Of a stretch of 64,000 nt of DNA, positions 23,753 to 32,725 are shown in pieces. The stretch is from Motilibacter rhizosphaerae (GTDB lineage Bacteria > Actinomycetota > Actinomycetes > Motilibacterales > Motilibacteraceae). The stretch covers positions 744,001 through 808,000 of the forward strand of contig NZ_SGXD01000001.1 in NCBI RefSeq assembly GCF_004216915.1, given 5' to 3'. Position 1 is the first letter of the stretch. Every line of letters begins with the position of its first letter. A model generated the notes under the pieces. The model was not told the DNA's origin. It did not search any database and was given only the letters and a program-made list of their open reading frames with translations. The translations under genes were made by a program, and so were the position numbers.

Positions 23753-23781
23753 GGAACCGTACCTACGGTTCCGTAACCGTA
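23753..23781 (+). promoter_or_regulatory. Operator with three AACCGTA half-sites upstream of the desaturase
   Basis: A perfect 20-bp inverted repeat (GGAACCGTA, two bases, TACGGTTCC; 23753-23772) is followed directly by another AACCGTA at 23775-23781, so that TACGGTT and AACCGTA form a second palindrome (23764-23781). A possible -10 hexamer TAGTCT lies just upstream at 23746-23751. This is what a TetR-type repressor site covering the transcription start looks like. Fatty-acid desaturase genes in actinobacteria are commonly controlled this way. The regulator itself is not in the window. Confidence 0.65.
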
Positions 23782-23806
23782 AGTAAACCCGAGGAGGCAG
23801 TCCACC

Positions 23807-24820
23807 ATGGCGGAGCGCCGGCCGACCCAGCTCGAGCTGCTGCACGAGCTCGAGCCCGTCGTCGAGGAGAACCTCGAGCGGCACCTCAAGGTCGCCAAGG
23901 AGTGGATGCCGCACCAGTACATCCCGTGGAGCGAGGGCCGCGACTTCGACGGCCCCCTCGGCGGCGAGGCCTGGAGCCCCGAGCAGTCGCGCATCACCGA
24001 GGTGGGGCGCACCGCGCTGGTCGTCAACCTGCTCACCGAGGACAACCTGCCGAGCTACCACCACGAGATCGCGAAGGTCTTCGGGCGCGACGGCGCGTGG
24101 GGCACGTGGGTGCACCGGTGGACCGCGGAGGAGGGCCGGCACGGCATCGCGATCCGCGACTACCTGCTCGCGACGCGCGCGGTCGACCCCGACGCCCTCG
24201 AGCGCACCCGGATGATCCACATGGGCCAGGGCTTCGAGACGAAGCAGGACGAGGACATGCTGCGCTCCGTCGCGTACGTCTCGTTCCAGGAGCTCGCCAC
24301 CCGCATCTCGCACCGCAACACGGGCCGCTTCACCGAGGACCCGCTCTGCGACCAGCTCCTCGCCCGGATCTCCACGGACGAGAACCTCCACATGGTCTTC
24401 TACCGCAACCTGCTCGCGGCCGCGTTCGAGATCTCGCCGAGCCAGACCATGCGCGCGGTGACCGAGGTGGTCAAGGGCTTCGAGATGCCCGGCAGTACCA
24501 TCGAGGACTTCGGCCGCAAGTCGCTGCAGATCGCCCTCGCCGGCATCTACGACCTGCGCATCCACCACGACGACGTGATCTCCCCGGTGTTGCGCGCCTG
24601 GGGCGTCTGGGACATCGAGGGGCTGGACGCCGACGGCGAGGCGGCCCGCGAGGAGCTCGCGGCCTTCATGGCGAAGACCGACGCGACCGCCACGCGGTTC
24701 GAGGAGAAGCGCGACCGGCTCAAGGCGCGCATCCTCGCCACCGAGCAGCCCGACCCCACCGCCCCGGCGGCAGGGAAGGCAGCGCCCGAGCGCGACGCCG
24801 TCTCCACGGACGCCGGCTGA
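23807..24820 (+). CDS. Acyl-[acyl-carrier-protein] desaturase
   Basis: A 337-residue soluble di-iron desaturase of the DesA/plant stearoyl-ACP type. Iron ligands are visible as E-E-N-L-E-R (helix 1), E-E-G-R-H (E-x-x-H) and D-E-N-L-H (second E-x-x-H-like). It introduces a cis double bond into acyl-ACP or acyl-CoA and so controls membrane fluidity. The C-terminal 30 residues are a Pro/Ala-rich tail. ATG 23807 has GAGGAGG upstream, and the operator at 23753-23781 lies in the leader. It is monocistronic or co-transcribed with the protease gene 42 bp downstream. Confidence 0.93.
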   Translation: MAERRPTQLELLHELEPVVEENLERHLKVAKEWMPHQYIPWSEGRDFDGPLGGEAWSPEQSRITEVGRTALVVNLLTEDNLPSYHHEIAKVFGRDGAWGTWVHRWTAEEGRHGIAIRDYLLATRAVDPDALERTRMIHMGQGFETKQDEDMLRSVAYVSFQELATRISHRNTGRFTEDPLCDQLLARISTDENLHMVFYRNLLAAAFEISPSQTMRAVTEVVKGFEMPGSTIEDFGRKSLQIALAGIYDLRIHHDDVISPVLRAWGVWDIEGLDADGEAAREELAAFMAKTDATATRFEEKRDRLKARILATEQPDPTAPAAGKAAPERDAVSTDAG

Positions 24821-24862
24821 GCGGCTCTCCGCCCCGGGGACGCCGTAGGGGAGCATGACCGG

Positions 24863-26059
24863 GTGCGCGTCCTCGGCTTCCCGCTCCGGCTGACGCCCTG
24901 GCTGCCGGTCGTGCTCGTCGCGCTGGCGCAGGGACGGCCGGTCGAGGCCCAGGTCGCCTTCGTGGTGGGCGGGGTCCTCGCGATCCTCGTCCACGAGCTC
25001 GGCCACGCGCTGGCCGCGCGGGCCGCCGGCGCCCGGGACATCCGCATCGAGCTGGTCGCGCTCGGCGGGGTCACCTCGTACGAGGGGGCGCCCCGCTCCC
25101 GCCTCGCGCGCATCGGCATCGCGGTCGCCGGGCCCGCCACCGGCGTCGCGCTGGGGCTGCCGCTGCTCGCCGTGCAGCGCTCGTCGGCCGTCACCGGCAG
25201 CACGGTCGACGTGCTCGACGCCCTCGTGTTCGTCACGCTCGGCTGGGCCGTGCTCAACCTGCTCCCCGTGCGCCCCTTCGACGGCGGCCACGTGCTGGAG
25301 TCCGTGCTCCCCGGCGACGAGGGGCGCCGGGCGCGGCTCGCGGGCGCCGTCTCCGTCGTGCTCGCCCTCGCGGTGGTCGCGTGGGCGTGGGAGCGCGGGC
25401 TCTCGTGGACCGCGGGGGTGTTCCTCGTCGTGGCCGCGCTCAACCTCGGGCCGTTCCTCGCCCGCGGCGGGCAGGTGCGGCAGAGCCCCGAGCAGCGCAC
25501 GACCGCGGTGCTCCGCGACGTCGTCTCCGGGCAGCTCGCCGCAGCCCGTGAGCGTGCCGCGACCGGGCGGTGCGACGCCGTGGTCGCCCCGCTGCTGGCG
25601 CTCGCCGAGGGTGCGGCGCCGGACGAGCCGCTCGCCCGGCTCGAGGCGCTCGTCGAGGCGCGGCCGGACCCGCTGCGCCGCGCGTACCTCCTCGTGGGCT
25701 GCGTCGTGGCCCGCCGCTTCGCGCGTGCGGCGGAGGTCGTCGCCGCCGGACCGCTGCCCGCCGGCCTGCCGACGTGGGCGGTCGGCGCCGTACGCGCGGG
25801 CGGGCGACCCGCGGACGCCGCGCTCGTCGGGCAGGCGGCGCTGGCCGCGAGCCCCGACCCCGCCCTCGCCCACGCGACGGCCCGGGCGTGGGGCGCGGCG
25901 GGCGAGCCGCAGCGCGCGTACGACGCCCTGGCCTACGCCCGGGCGCTGGGCTGGGCCGACCTCGCCGGTGCGGCGGTCGACCCGGACCTCGCCGAGGTGC
26001 GCGCGCTCCCCGCCTGGGGGGCCCTGTTCGCCCAGCAACCTCCCAGGAACCGCGGTTAG
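24863..26059 (+). CDS. Site-2-protease family (M50) membrane metalloprotease with C-terminal TPR-like region
   Basis: A 398-residue protein. The membrane protease core has the zinc site H-E-L-G-H at residues 44-48 and the third ligand in N-L-L-P-V-R-P-F-D-G-G (Asp140), both intact, within four to six hydrophobic segments. From about residue 210 a soluble Ala/Leu-rich helical region with TPR-like repeats follows; no CBS or PDZ domain is evident. Such proteases cut transmembrane or signal-peptide substrates. The GTG at 24863 is favoured as an upstream ATG (24855) is out of frame. The gene follows the desaturase in the same direction after 42 bp. Confidence 0.86.
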   Translation: MRVLGFPLRLTPWLPVVLVALAQGRPVEAQVAFVVGGVLAILVHELGHALAARAAGARDIRIELVALGGVTSYEGAPRSRLARIGIAVAGPATGVALGLPLLAVQRSSAVTGSTVDVLDALVFVTLGWAVLNLLPVRPFDGGHVLESVLPGDEGRRARLAGAVSVVLALAVVAWAWERGLSWTAGVFLVVAALNLGPFLARGGQVRQSPEQRTTAVLRDVVSGQLAAARERAATGRCDAVVAPLLALAEGAAPDEPLARLEALVEARPDPLRRAYLLVGCVVARRFARAAEVVAAGPLPAGLPTWAVGAVRAGGRPADAALVGQAALAASPDPALAHATARAWGAAGEPQRAYDALAYARALGWADLAGAAVDPDLAEVRALPAWGALFAQQPPRNRG

Positions 26060-26141
26060 GGTGGGGCACGGCTAGGGCCGCCGCGACCGGAGCGGAGCAC
26101 CCGTGCCCGCCGTCCCCGTCGTCTGCTGCGAAGGTCCCCTC

Positions 26142-27200
26142 GTGCGCCGTCTCGCCCTCGCCCCCCTCTCCGTCCTCGTCGGCGGCTCCCTGCTCCTCGC
26201 CGGGTGCGGCGGCAGCAGCAGCTCGTCCTCGCAGGGCTCGACCGCCTCGGGGAGCGCTGCGGCCAGCGCGGCTCCTTCGTCCGCGGCGTCGGCCGGTGCG
26301 AGCAGCGCCGCCACGCCGCAGCCGTCCCCCTCGTGCCAGACCCCGAGCGTGGCGCCGACCATCGGCACGAGCAGCACGGTCGCGGCCAAGGCGTCCGGGA
26401 GCTACGGCGACAAGCCGACGCTGACCTTCTCCGGCAAGCCCGCGTCGACGCTGGGCGTCCAGGTGCTCAAGCAGGGCACGGGCAAGGTCGTCGCGAAGGG
26501 CGACCTGCTCGAGGCGGACTACCTCGGCCAGGTCTGGGGCGGCAAGGTCTTCGACAACAGCTACGACCGCGGCGCGGCCGCGGCGTTCCCGATCGGCGTG
26601 GGCCAGGTCGTGGCGGGGTGGGACCGCACGCTGGTCGGGCAGAAGGTCGGCAGCCGCGTGCTGCTGAGCCTGCCGCCGAGCCAGGGCTACGCGTGCGGCA
26701 ACGACCAGGCCGGCATCAAGGCGACCGACACGATCGCGTTCGTCGTCGACATCGTCGACGCGTTCGACAAGAGCGCCGCTGGCCAGGCGACGGCCGCGCC
26801 GCAGACGCTGCCGAGCGGGGCGCCCACGGTGAAGGGCGACCTCGGCAAGCCCGCGACGATCACCCTGCCGACCGGCTGGAAGCCCCCGACCACCCCGCGG
26901 GTCAGCCTCCTGGCGAAGGGCACCGGCCCGGCCGTGACCGGGACGGTCATCGTCAACTACGCCGCAGTCGAGACCGGCGGCAAGTCCGAGTCGTCGTGGG
27001 CCGACGGGACGCCGCAGTCGATCGACACGACCAACACCTCGGCCGCGCCGTTCGACCAGCTCAAGGGGCTGCCCGTCGGCAGCCGCGTGCTCGTCGAGGT
27101 GCCGGCCGACGCGAGCAGCGGCCGCTCGGCCGCGGCGTTCGTGCTCGACCTCATCGCCGTCCCGACGTCCGCCAAGAAGGCCGCGGCCTCCGCGAAGTAG
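26142..27200 (+). CDS. FKBP-type peptidyl-prolyl isomerase lipoprotein, two FKBP-like domains
   Basis: A 352-residue lipoprotein. The signal sequence ends in the lipobox L-L-A-G-C, then a Ser/Ala-rich linker of about 60 residues. Domain 1 (about 85-180) is an FKBP fold with G-D-L-L-E-A-D-Y-L-G-Q-V, F-D-N-S-Y-D-R, G-V-G-Q-V-V-A-G-W-D-R-T-L-V-G and G-S-R-V-L-L. Domain 2 (about 210-345) repeats the pattern with weaker active-site residues (V-N-Y-A-A-V-E, F-D-Q-L-K-G-L-P-V-G-S-R-V-L). It is probably a periplasmic folding helper. GTG 26142 gives a clean lipoprotein signal and has GAAGG seven bases upstream; GTG 26103 in frame is an alternative. Confidence 0.88.
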   Translation: MRRLALAPLSVLVGGSLLLAGCGGSSSSSSQGSTASGSAAASAAPSSAASAGASSAATPQPSPSCQTPSVAPTIGTSSTVAAKASGSYGDKPTLTFSGKPASTLGVQVLKQGTGKVVAKGDLLEADYLGQVWGGKVFDNSYDRGAAAAFPIGVGQVVAGWDRTLVGQKVGSRVLLSLPPSQGYACGNDQAGIKATDTIAFVVDIVDAFDKSAAGQATAAPQTLPSGAPTVKGDLGKPATITLPTGWKPPTTPRVSLLAKGTGPAVTGTVIVNYAAVETGGKSESSWADGTPQSIDTTNTSAAPFDQLKGLPVGSRVLVEVPADASSGRSAAAFVLDLIAVPTSAKKAAASAK

Positions 27201-27271
27201 CCCCCAGCGGGCGTTGCCAGCGCCCGCCCCCGCCCGCATGCTGGTCCTTCCGCTGCGGCGAGGGGGTGGGA

Positions 27272-29551
27272 GTGGGGACGCGTGCCACGGCCGTCGACCC
27301 GTACGCCGACCCGCCCGTGCGCCCGCAGGGCTGGTCGACCGCCCTCGAGGGCGTCGTCGACGTGCTCGCCGCCGCCGTCGCGCGGGAGGGCGGGACCGCG
27401 GTCCTGCCCGCCGCGCTCGAGCAGGTGGCGCTGGCGTTCGACGCCGACGTCGTCGCCCTCGTGCGCGGCGATGACGTGCTGGACAGCGTGGGGCGGGCAC
27501 CTGCCGACAGACTGCTGGCGGTGGCGGCCGGGACGCTCACCGCGCTCGACGTCGCCGGCGCGGGACGCTGCCACGCCCTACGCGCCGCCGCCGGGAGCGA
27601 CGTCCTCGTCGTCGCCCGCTCGACCGGCCCGCTCGAGCCCGAGCAGCGCCGCCTGCTGGGGAGCACGGCGCGCGCGCTCGGCCTCGTCCTGGAGCTGGTC
27701 CGCCGGGCGGACGCCGAGCACGAGCTGCGGTCCGAGGCCGAGCGGCGGGCGGCGGAGGACTCCGCGCTGCTGGCGGGGGCCCGCGGCCGGCAGGACCTGC
27801 TCGAGCGGCTGGCCGACGTGCAGCAGGCGATCGCGCAGCGGCTGCCGCTGCCGTACGTCCTCGCCGCGGTGGCGGCCGGCGCCCGGCAGGCCACCGGCGC
27901 CGCGTGCGTCGCGCTCGTGCTCGACGAGCCGCCCGAGGCCCTCCGGCCGGACCCGCTGGTCGCGTGGGACGGCGACGAGGCCCTTGCGCGGGCGGTGGCC
28001 GAGGACCCCGCGGCCGCGGCAGGGCTCGTCCTCCCCGTGCACGAGGGCGGCCGCGTCGCGGGGCGCCTGGTCGCCGTGGCCGGACCTGACGCCCCTCCTG
28101 GCGACCCCTTCAGCGACACCGCCGCGGGCGCGCTGCTGGCCTGGGCCGAGCACGCGTCGCTCGCGCTCACCGACGCGCGGACGCTGGAGACGCTGACCCG
28201 CGCCTTCCACGACCCGCTGACCGGGCTGGCGACCCGCGCCCTGCTCCACGAGCGGCTGAGCTACGCGCTGGCGGGCGCCGCGCGCCGCGACACCCCGGTG
28301 GGCCTGCTCTTCCTCGACCTCGACCGCTTCAAGCTGGTCAACGACACCCTCGGCCACGCGGCCGGCGACGACCTGCTGGTCGGGCTCGCGGAGCGGCTGC
28401 GCCGCTGCCTGCGCGCGAGCGACACCGCCGCCCGCTTCGGCGGGGACGAGTTCGTCGTGCTGCTGGAGGACACGGCGGAGGACGGGGCCGTGCAGGTCGC
28501 GGACCAGGTGCTCGACGCCGTGCGCCAGCCCTTCCTGCTCTCCGGGCAGCGGGTGCTGGTCGACGCCAGCGTCGGCGTGGCCGTGGCGCGGCCGTCGGGG
28601 ACGCTGACGCGCGGGACGACCGCCGGTGTGCGCGGGTTCGAGGTGAGCTCCGAGGCCGATGCGCTGCTGCGCGCGGCCGACGTCGCGATGTACGCCGCGA
28701 AGCGCGCCGGGAAGGGGCGCATCGAGCTCTACCGCCCCGAGATGAGCAGCGGGCAGGCCCGCCGGCTCGACCTCGAGTCGGGCCTGCGCCAGGCGCTCGA
28801 CCGCGGGGAGCTCGTCCTGGAGTTCCAGCCGGTCGTGCGGCTGCGCGACGGCGCCCTGGTGTCGGCGGAGGCGCTGCTGCGCTGGTCGCACCCGGTGCGC
28901 GGCGTCGTGCACCCGGAGGAGTTCATCCCCGTGGCGGAGGAGACCGGGCTGATCGTGCCGATGGGCCGCTGGGCGCTGCGCGAGGCCTGCCACCAGGCCG
29001 CGCGCTGGCAGCGGGTCCTCGAGCCGGGCGCGGACCCCGTGGCGGTCGCGGTCAACCTGTCCGCGCGCCAGCTCGAGCTGCCCGGCTTCGCCGAGGACGT
29101 CGAGGCCGCCCTCGCCGCCTCCGCCCTGCCACCGCACCTGCTCTGCCTGGAGCTGACCGAGACGCTGCTCGTCCGCGACCTCGAGCCGACGGCGGCGGCG
29201 CTGCGCCGGCTCAAGGAGATCGGCGTCGAGATCGCGGTCGACGACTTCGGGACGGGCTACTCCTCGCTCGCCCACCTGTGGAGCTTCCCGGTCGACAAGC
29301 TGAAGATCGACCGGTCCTTCGTGGCCGGCATGCGCACCGAGCAGGGCGAGGCGTTCGTCCGCGCGATCCTCGGGCTGGCCCGCTCGCTCGGCCTGGCGGT
29401 GGTCGGCGAGGGCATCGAGACCCCGACCCAGCTCGCGGCCCTGCGGGCGGCGGGGTGCGGGCAGGGGCAGGGGGCGCTGTTCTCCTGGTCGCTGCCGGCA
29501 CCGGGCATGCTGCGCCTCATCACCGGCGAGGCGCAGCTGCCCATCTGGTGA
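27272..29551 (+). CDS. GAF-like/GGDEF/EAL cyclic di-GMP signalling protein
   Basis: A 759-residue soluble protein. Residues 1-330 hold one or two GAF-like sensor regions. The GGDEF domain has intact R-F-G-G-D-E-F (Gly-Gly-Asp-Glu-Phe near 390-394) and an allosteric RxxD site (R-A-S-D) placed exactly five residues before it. The EAL domain has E-A-L-L-R-W (from 532), the metal-binding D-D-F-G-T-G-Y-S-S (near 657) and V-V-G-E-G-I-E-T. Both a cyclase and a phosphodiesterase could therefore be active; the balance is not predictable. In this motile organism it may affect flagella. GTG 27272 has GAGGGGG upstream. No membrane segment is present. Confidence 0.9.
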   Translation: MGTRATAVDPYADPPVRPQGWSTALEGVVDVLAAAVAREGGTAVLPAALEQVALAFDADVVALVRGDDVLDSVGRAPADRLLAVAAGTLTALDVAGAGRCHALRAAAGSDVLVVARSTGPLEPEQRRLLGSTARALGLVLELVRRADAEHELRSEAERRAAEDSALLAGARGRQDLLERLADVQQAIAQRLPLPYVLAAVAAGARQATGAACVALVLDEPPEALRPDPLVAWDGDEALARAVAEDPAAAAGLVLPVHEGGRVAGRLVAVAGPDAPPGDPFSDTAAGALLAWAEHASLALTDARTLETLTRAFHDPLTGLATRALLHERLSYALAGAARRDTPVGLLFLDLDRFKLVNDTLGHAAGDDLLVGLAERLRRCLRASDTAARFGGDEFVVLLEDTAEDGAVQVADQVLDAVRQPFLLSGQRVLVDASVGVAVARPSGTLTRGTTAGVRGFEVSSEADALLRAADVAMYAAKRAGKGRIELYRPEMSSGQARRLDLESGLRQALDRGELVLEFQPVVRLRDGALVSAEALLRWSHPVRGVVHPEEFIPVAEETGLIVPMGRWALREACHQAARWQRVLEPGADPVAVAVNLSARQLELPGFAEDVEAALAASALPPHLLCLELTETLLVRDLEPTAAALRRLKEIGVEIAVDDFGTGYSSLAHLWSFPVDKLKIDRSFVAGMRTEQGEAFVRAILGLARSLGLAVVGEGIETPTQLAALRAAGCGQGQGALFSWSLPAPGMLRLITGEAQLPIW

Positions 29552-29591
29552 GGCCCCTGCTGCCGGGGTCCCTCCCCCACGCCGCCCCGGG

Positions 29592-30812
29592 CTAGGACAT
29601 CAGCCCGAGCATCCGCGCTCCGAACTCCCGGTGGAGGACGAGCGCCGCGGCGCCCACCGCGGCCGCGTCGGAGGCGATGGGCGAGAGCAGCACGCGGGTC
29701 GTCGCCTGCTCGGCCCGGGCACCGACCGCCGCCTGCACGGCGTCGAGGTGCAGCCGCTCCATGCGGCCGAACCCCCCGCCGGCGAGCACGACGAGCTCGA
29801 GGTCGAGCATCTCGACGAGGTTGGACATCGCGACGCTGAGCGCCTCGGCGGAGGCGTCCAGCAGGCGCAGCGCGCACGACACGCCGGCGGCGTACGCCCG
29901 GGCGAGCCGGTCGTAGTCCTGACGGACCGAGCTCGAGCCGGGCGGCAGGTCGAGCGCGCACCCCGCGTGGCCCTCCTGGTGCGCGCGGGCGGCGAGGACG
30001 ACGGCGTGGGGCGCGGTGTAGCCGTTGAGGCAGCCGCGCTTGCCGCAGAAGCAGCCGAGCCCGCCGGGGTGCACGACCACGTGGGCGAGCTCGCCGGCCT
30101 GGTTGGCTGCCCCGCGGTAGGGGCGCCCGTCGAGGAAGAGGCCCGAGCCGATGCCGTCGGACACGAAGACGACGCCGAACGACGAGGCGGTCGCAGCGCT
30201 CCCCACCCAGCGCTCGCCGATCGCGGCGGCCGTCGCGTCGTTGTCCACGAGCACGGGCAGGCCGAGCCCGCGGACCAGCGGGTCGGCGAGCGGGACGCCG
30301 GCCCAGCCGGGCACGCCGCCCTGCGCGAGCACCGTCCCGGTGTCGGCGTCGACGAGCCCGGGGAAGGCGACCCCGACGCCCGCGACCCGCTCGCGCGGCA
30401 CGTCGGCGGAGGCGAGCACCTTCTCCACCGAGGCGCCGGTCGCGGCGATCACCGTCGCGGGCTCGCGCTGCGAGCCCTGGCGCAGCACCTGCCGGCGGAC
30501 GACGGCGCCCACGAGGTCGGTGACGACGACGGTCGTGCTCGCCGCGGACACCTGGACCCCGACGGCGTAGCGGCCGGTCGGGTCGATCCGCAGCAGGGTG
30601 CGCGGCTTGCCGCCGGTGGACTCGCCCTTCCCCGTCTCCATGAGCAGTCCGTCGTCGAGCAGCACCCGCACGATCCGGCTCATCGTGGCGCCGGTCAGCC
30701 CCGTCATGGCTGCCAGCTCGACCCTGCTGAGGACGCCGTACGAGCGGACCGTGTCGAGCACGAGGTTGCGGTTGTAGGAGCTCACGAGGGGCAGGTTGGC
30801 GCCGCCCTTCAC
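29592..30812 (-). CDS. ROK family transcriptional regulator (NagC/XylR type)
   Basis: A 406-residue protein with an N-terminal winged helix (about 10-75, S-R-V-E-L-A-A-M-T-G-L-T-G-A-T-M-S-R-I-V), then a ROK sugar-binding/kinase-fold domain with V-D-N-D-A-T-A-A-A-I-G-E and the zinc-binding Cys cluster in G-C-F-C-G-K-R-G-C-L-N. This cysteine pattern is the ROK signature. It should repress sugar genes until a sugar or sugar phosphate binds. GTG 30812 is supported by GGGAGG upstream. It lies 53 bp downstream of the exporter gene and may share its transcript. Its operator cannot be read here. Confidence 0.92.
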   Translation of the reverse strand: MKGGANLPLVSSYNRNLVLDTVRSYGVLSRVELAAMTGLTGATMSRIVRVLLDDGLLMETGKGESTGGKPRTLLRIDPTGRYAVGVQVSAASTTVVVTDLVGAVVRRQVLRQGSQREPATVIAATGASVEKVLASADVPRERVAGVGVAFPGLVDADTGTVLAQGGVPGWAGVPLADPLVRGLGLPVLVDNDATAAAIGERWVGSAATASSFGVVFVSDGIGSGLFLDGRPYRGAANQAGELAHVVVHPGGLGCFCGKRGCLNGYTAPHAVVLAARAHQEGHAGCALDLPPGSSSVRQDYDRLARAYAAGVSCALRLLDASAEALSVAMSNLVEMLDLELVVLAGGGFGRMERLHLDAVQAAVGARAEQATTRVLLSPIASDAAAVGAAALVLHREFGARMLGLMS

Positions 30813-30865
30813 CCTGTCCCTCCCGTGCCCCCGGGCGCTCCGCCCGGCGCCGCTCCCGCGGAAGC

Positions 30866-32641
30866 CTAGGTCACGCTCGTGCCGCTCCCCGCGAGGTCCA
30901 CCAGCCCCGCGTACGCCCCGGCCGCCGCGAGGAGCGCGGCGTGGCTGCCGACCTCGACGATGCGGCCCTCCCGCATGACGGCGATGCGGTCCGCCCCGCG
31001 CACGGTCGAGAGGCGGTGGGCGACGACGAAGGTCGTGCGCCCGGCGACCAGACGGGCCAGCGCCTCCTGCACGAGCGCCTCGGACTCGGGGTCCAGGGCC
31101 GAGGTGGCCTCGTCGAGGACGAGGACGCGGGGGTCGCGCACGAGGGCGCGCGCGATCGCCAGCCGCTGCTTCTGCCCCCCGGACAGCTGGCCCCCGCGCT
31201 CGCCGATCCGCGCGTCCAGCCCGCCGGCGGCGCGGACGAACTCCCACGCGTTGGCCGCCTCCAGCGCCTCCTGGAGGTCGCGGTCGCGCAGCTCGGGCTG
31301 GCCGTACCCCACGTTGTCGCGGACCGTGCCGGCGAGCAGCAGCGACTCCTGCGGCACCACCGCGAGGTGGCGGCGGTACGTCCGCAGGTCGAGCTCCTGC
31401 ATGTCGCGGCCGTCGAGGAGCACGCGCCCGGTGGTGGGCTGCAGGAAGCCGATGACGACGCCGAGCATGGTCGACTTCCCCGACCCGGAGGGACCGACCA
31501 GGGCGACCGTCTCGCCGGGGGCGACGTCGAGGTCGACGGCGTCGAGCGCCGGGCCGGCACTCCCGGGGTACGCGAAGCCCACCCGCTCGAAGACGAGCCG
31601 CCCGCGCACCTCGCGGACCTCGGCCTTGCCCTCGTTGCGCTCGACGTCGGGCTCGGTCAGGACCTCGCTCATCGAGCGCACCGACTCGAGCCCACGGGCC
31701 AGCTGCGGCGCCAGGCCCATGAGCATGGTCACGGACCCGGTGAGCGCGACGAAGTAGCTCGACAGGAGCACGACGTCCCCCGGGGTGACCGAGAGGGCGT
31801 GCAGCCGCGCGGCGAAGGCGGCCGACGCCAGGCAGAGCACGCTGAGCAGCTGGAAGAGCGCCCAGGCCAGGGCGGAGAACCGCCCGTTGACCACGTCGAG
31901 CTCGACGCCCTGCTCGCGGACGTCGCGCAGCGTCGAGCCCATGCGCTCGAGCTCGCTGCCCTCGAGGGCGTGCGCGCGGGTGACGGGGATGAGGTGGGTC
32001 ATCTCGCTGACCCGCGCGGACAGCTGCTCGATCTGGTGGCGGAACGCCTCGTTGCGCAGGTGCAGCCGGCGGCGCATCGCGGTGACGAGGGCGGCGGCGG
32101 CGGGGACGGCGACGGCGAACACCGGCAGGAACGCCGGCACCTCGAGCCCCGTGAGGACGAGCGCCCCGGCCAGCGTCATCAGCGCGGCCAGGGCCGAGTC
32201 GAACACCTGCCGCGAGCTCTCGACGACGTTCTCGACGTCGCGGACCACCTTGGCCTGCAGGACGCCCGCGCTCATCCGGCGGTGGTAGCCGATGGAGAGC
32301 TCCTGGAGGCGCTGGCAGAGCGTGATCCGCAGCTCGGTCTCGACCGTGCGCAGCGCGAGGCTCAGCTCGCGCGCGTAGACCTGCGTCAGGGGCATGTTCT
32401 GCAGCACCAGCAGGACCATCACGCCCACGTCGACCCAGAGCACGCGCAGCGGGCGCTCCTCGACGACGGCGTCGATGGTGTTCGCCGTGAGCAGCGGCAT
32501 CACCCACACCGGCGAGTGCTTGCAGGCGAAGGCGACCGTCGCGAGCAGGAGGTGGCGGCGCTGCCCCCGGTAGAGCCGCCGTGCGGTCTGGACGGGGTGC
32601 TCGGGGGAGAACACCTCCGCCGGGATGGTCCCGCTGGTCAC
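30866..32641 (-). CDS. ABC exporter, fused permease and ATPase
   Basis: A 591-residue half-transporter with six membrane spans in residues 1-330 and a C-terminal ATPase: Walker A G-P-S-G-S-G-K-S-T (about 382-390), signature L-S-G-G-Q-K-Q-R, Walker B V-L-V-L-D-E-A-T and the switch His in V-A-H-R-L-S-T. It belongs to the MdlB/MsbA-like group. The cargo is unknown. GTG 32641 has GAGGAGG upstream. The ROK regulator downstream could suggest a sugar-related cargo, but exporters of this type handle peptides, lipids and drugs as well. It is divergent from the GH5 gene by 84 bp. Confidence 0.9.
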   Translation of the reverse strand: MTSGTIPAEVFSPEHPVQTARRLYRGQRRHLLLATVAFACKHSPVWVMPLLTANTIDAVVEERPLRVLWVDVGVMVLLVLQNMPLTQVYARELSLALRTVETELRITLCQRLQELSIGYHRRMSAGVLQAKVVRDVENVVESSRQVFDSALAALMTLAGALVLTGLEVPAFLPVFAVAVPAAAALVTAMRRRLHLRNEAFRHQIEQLSARVSEMTHLIPVTRAHALEGSELERMGSTLRDVREQGVELDVVNGRFSALAWALFQLLSVLCLASAAFAARLHALSVTPGDVVLLSSYFVALTGSVTMLMGLAPQLARGLESVRSMSEVLTEPDVERNEGKAEVREVRGRLVFERVGFAYPGSAGPALDAVDLDVAPGETVALVGPSGSGKSTMLGVVIGFLQPTTGRVLLDGRDMQELDLRTYRRHLAVVPQESLLLAGTVRDNVGYGQPELRDRDLQEALEAANAWEFVRAAGGLDARIGERGGQLSGGQKQRLAIARALVRDPRVLVLDEATSALDPESEALVQEALARLVAGRTTFVVAHRLSTVRGADRIAVMREGRIVEVGSHAALLAAAGAYAGLVDLAGSGTSVT

Positions 32642-32725
32642 CCGTGGCCTCCTCGGCGTCCGTGGCGCCCCGAGTCTAAGCCCGCCTTCCGTACGTCACG
32701 CAAGGAAGTGTGCGAGGCTGCGCCC

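Noticed and set aside
20324-26038. A 1904-codon open frame on the reverse strand
   Set aside because: It crosses six well-supported genes on either strand and shows only the Arg/Ala/Gly/Pro-rich composition of a shadow frame in GC-rich DNA.
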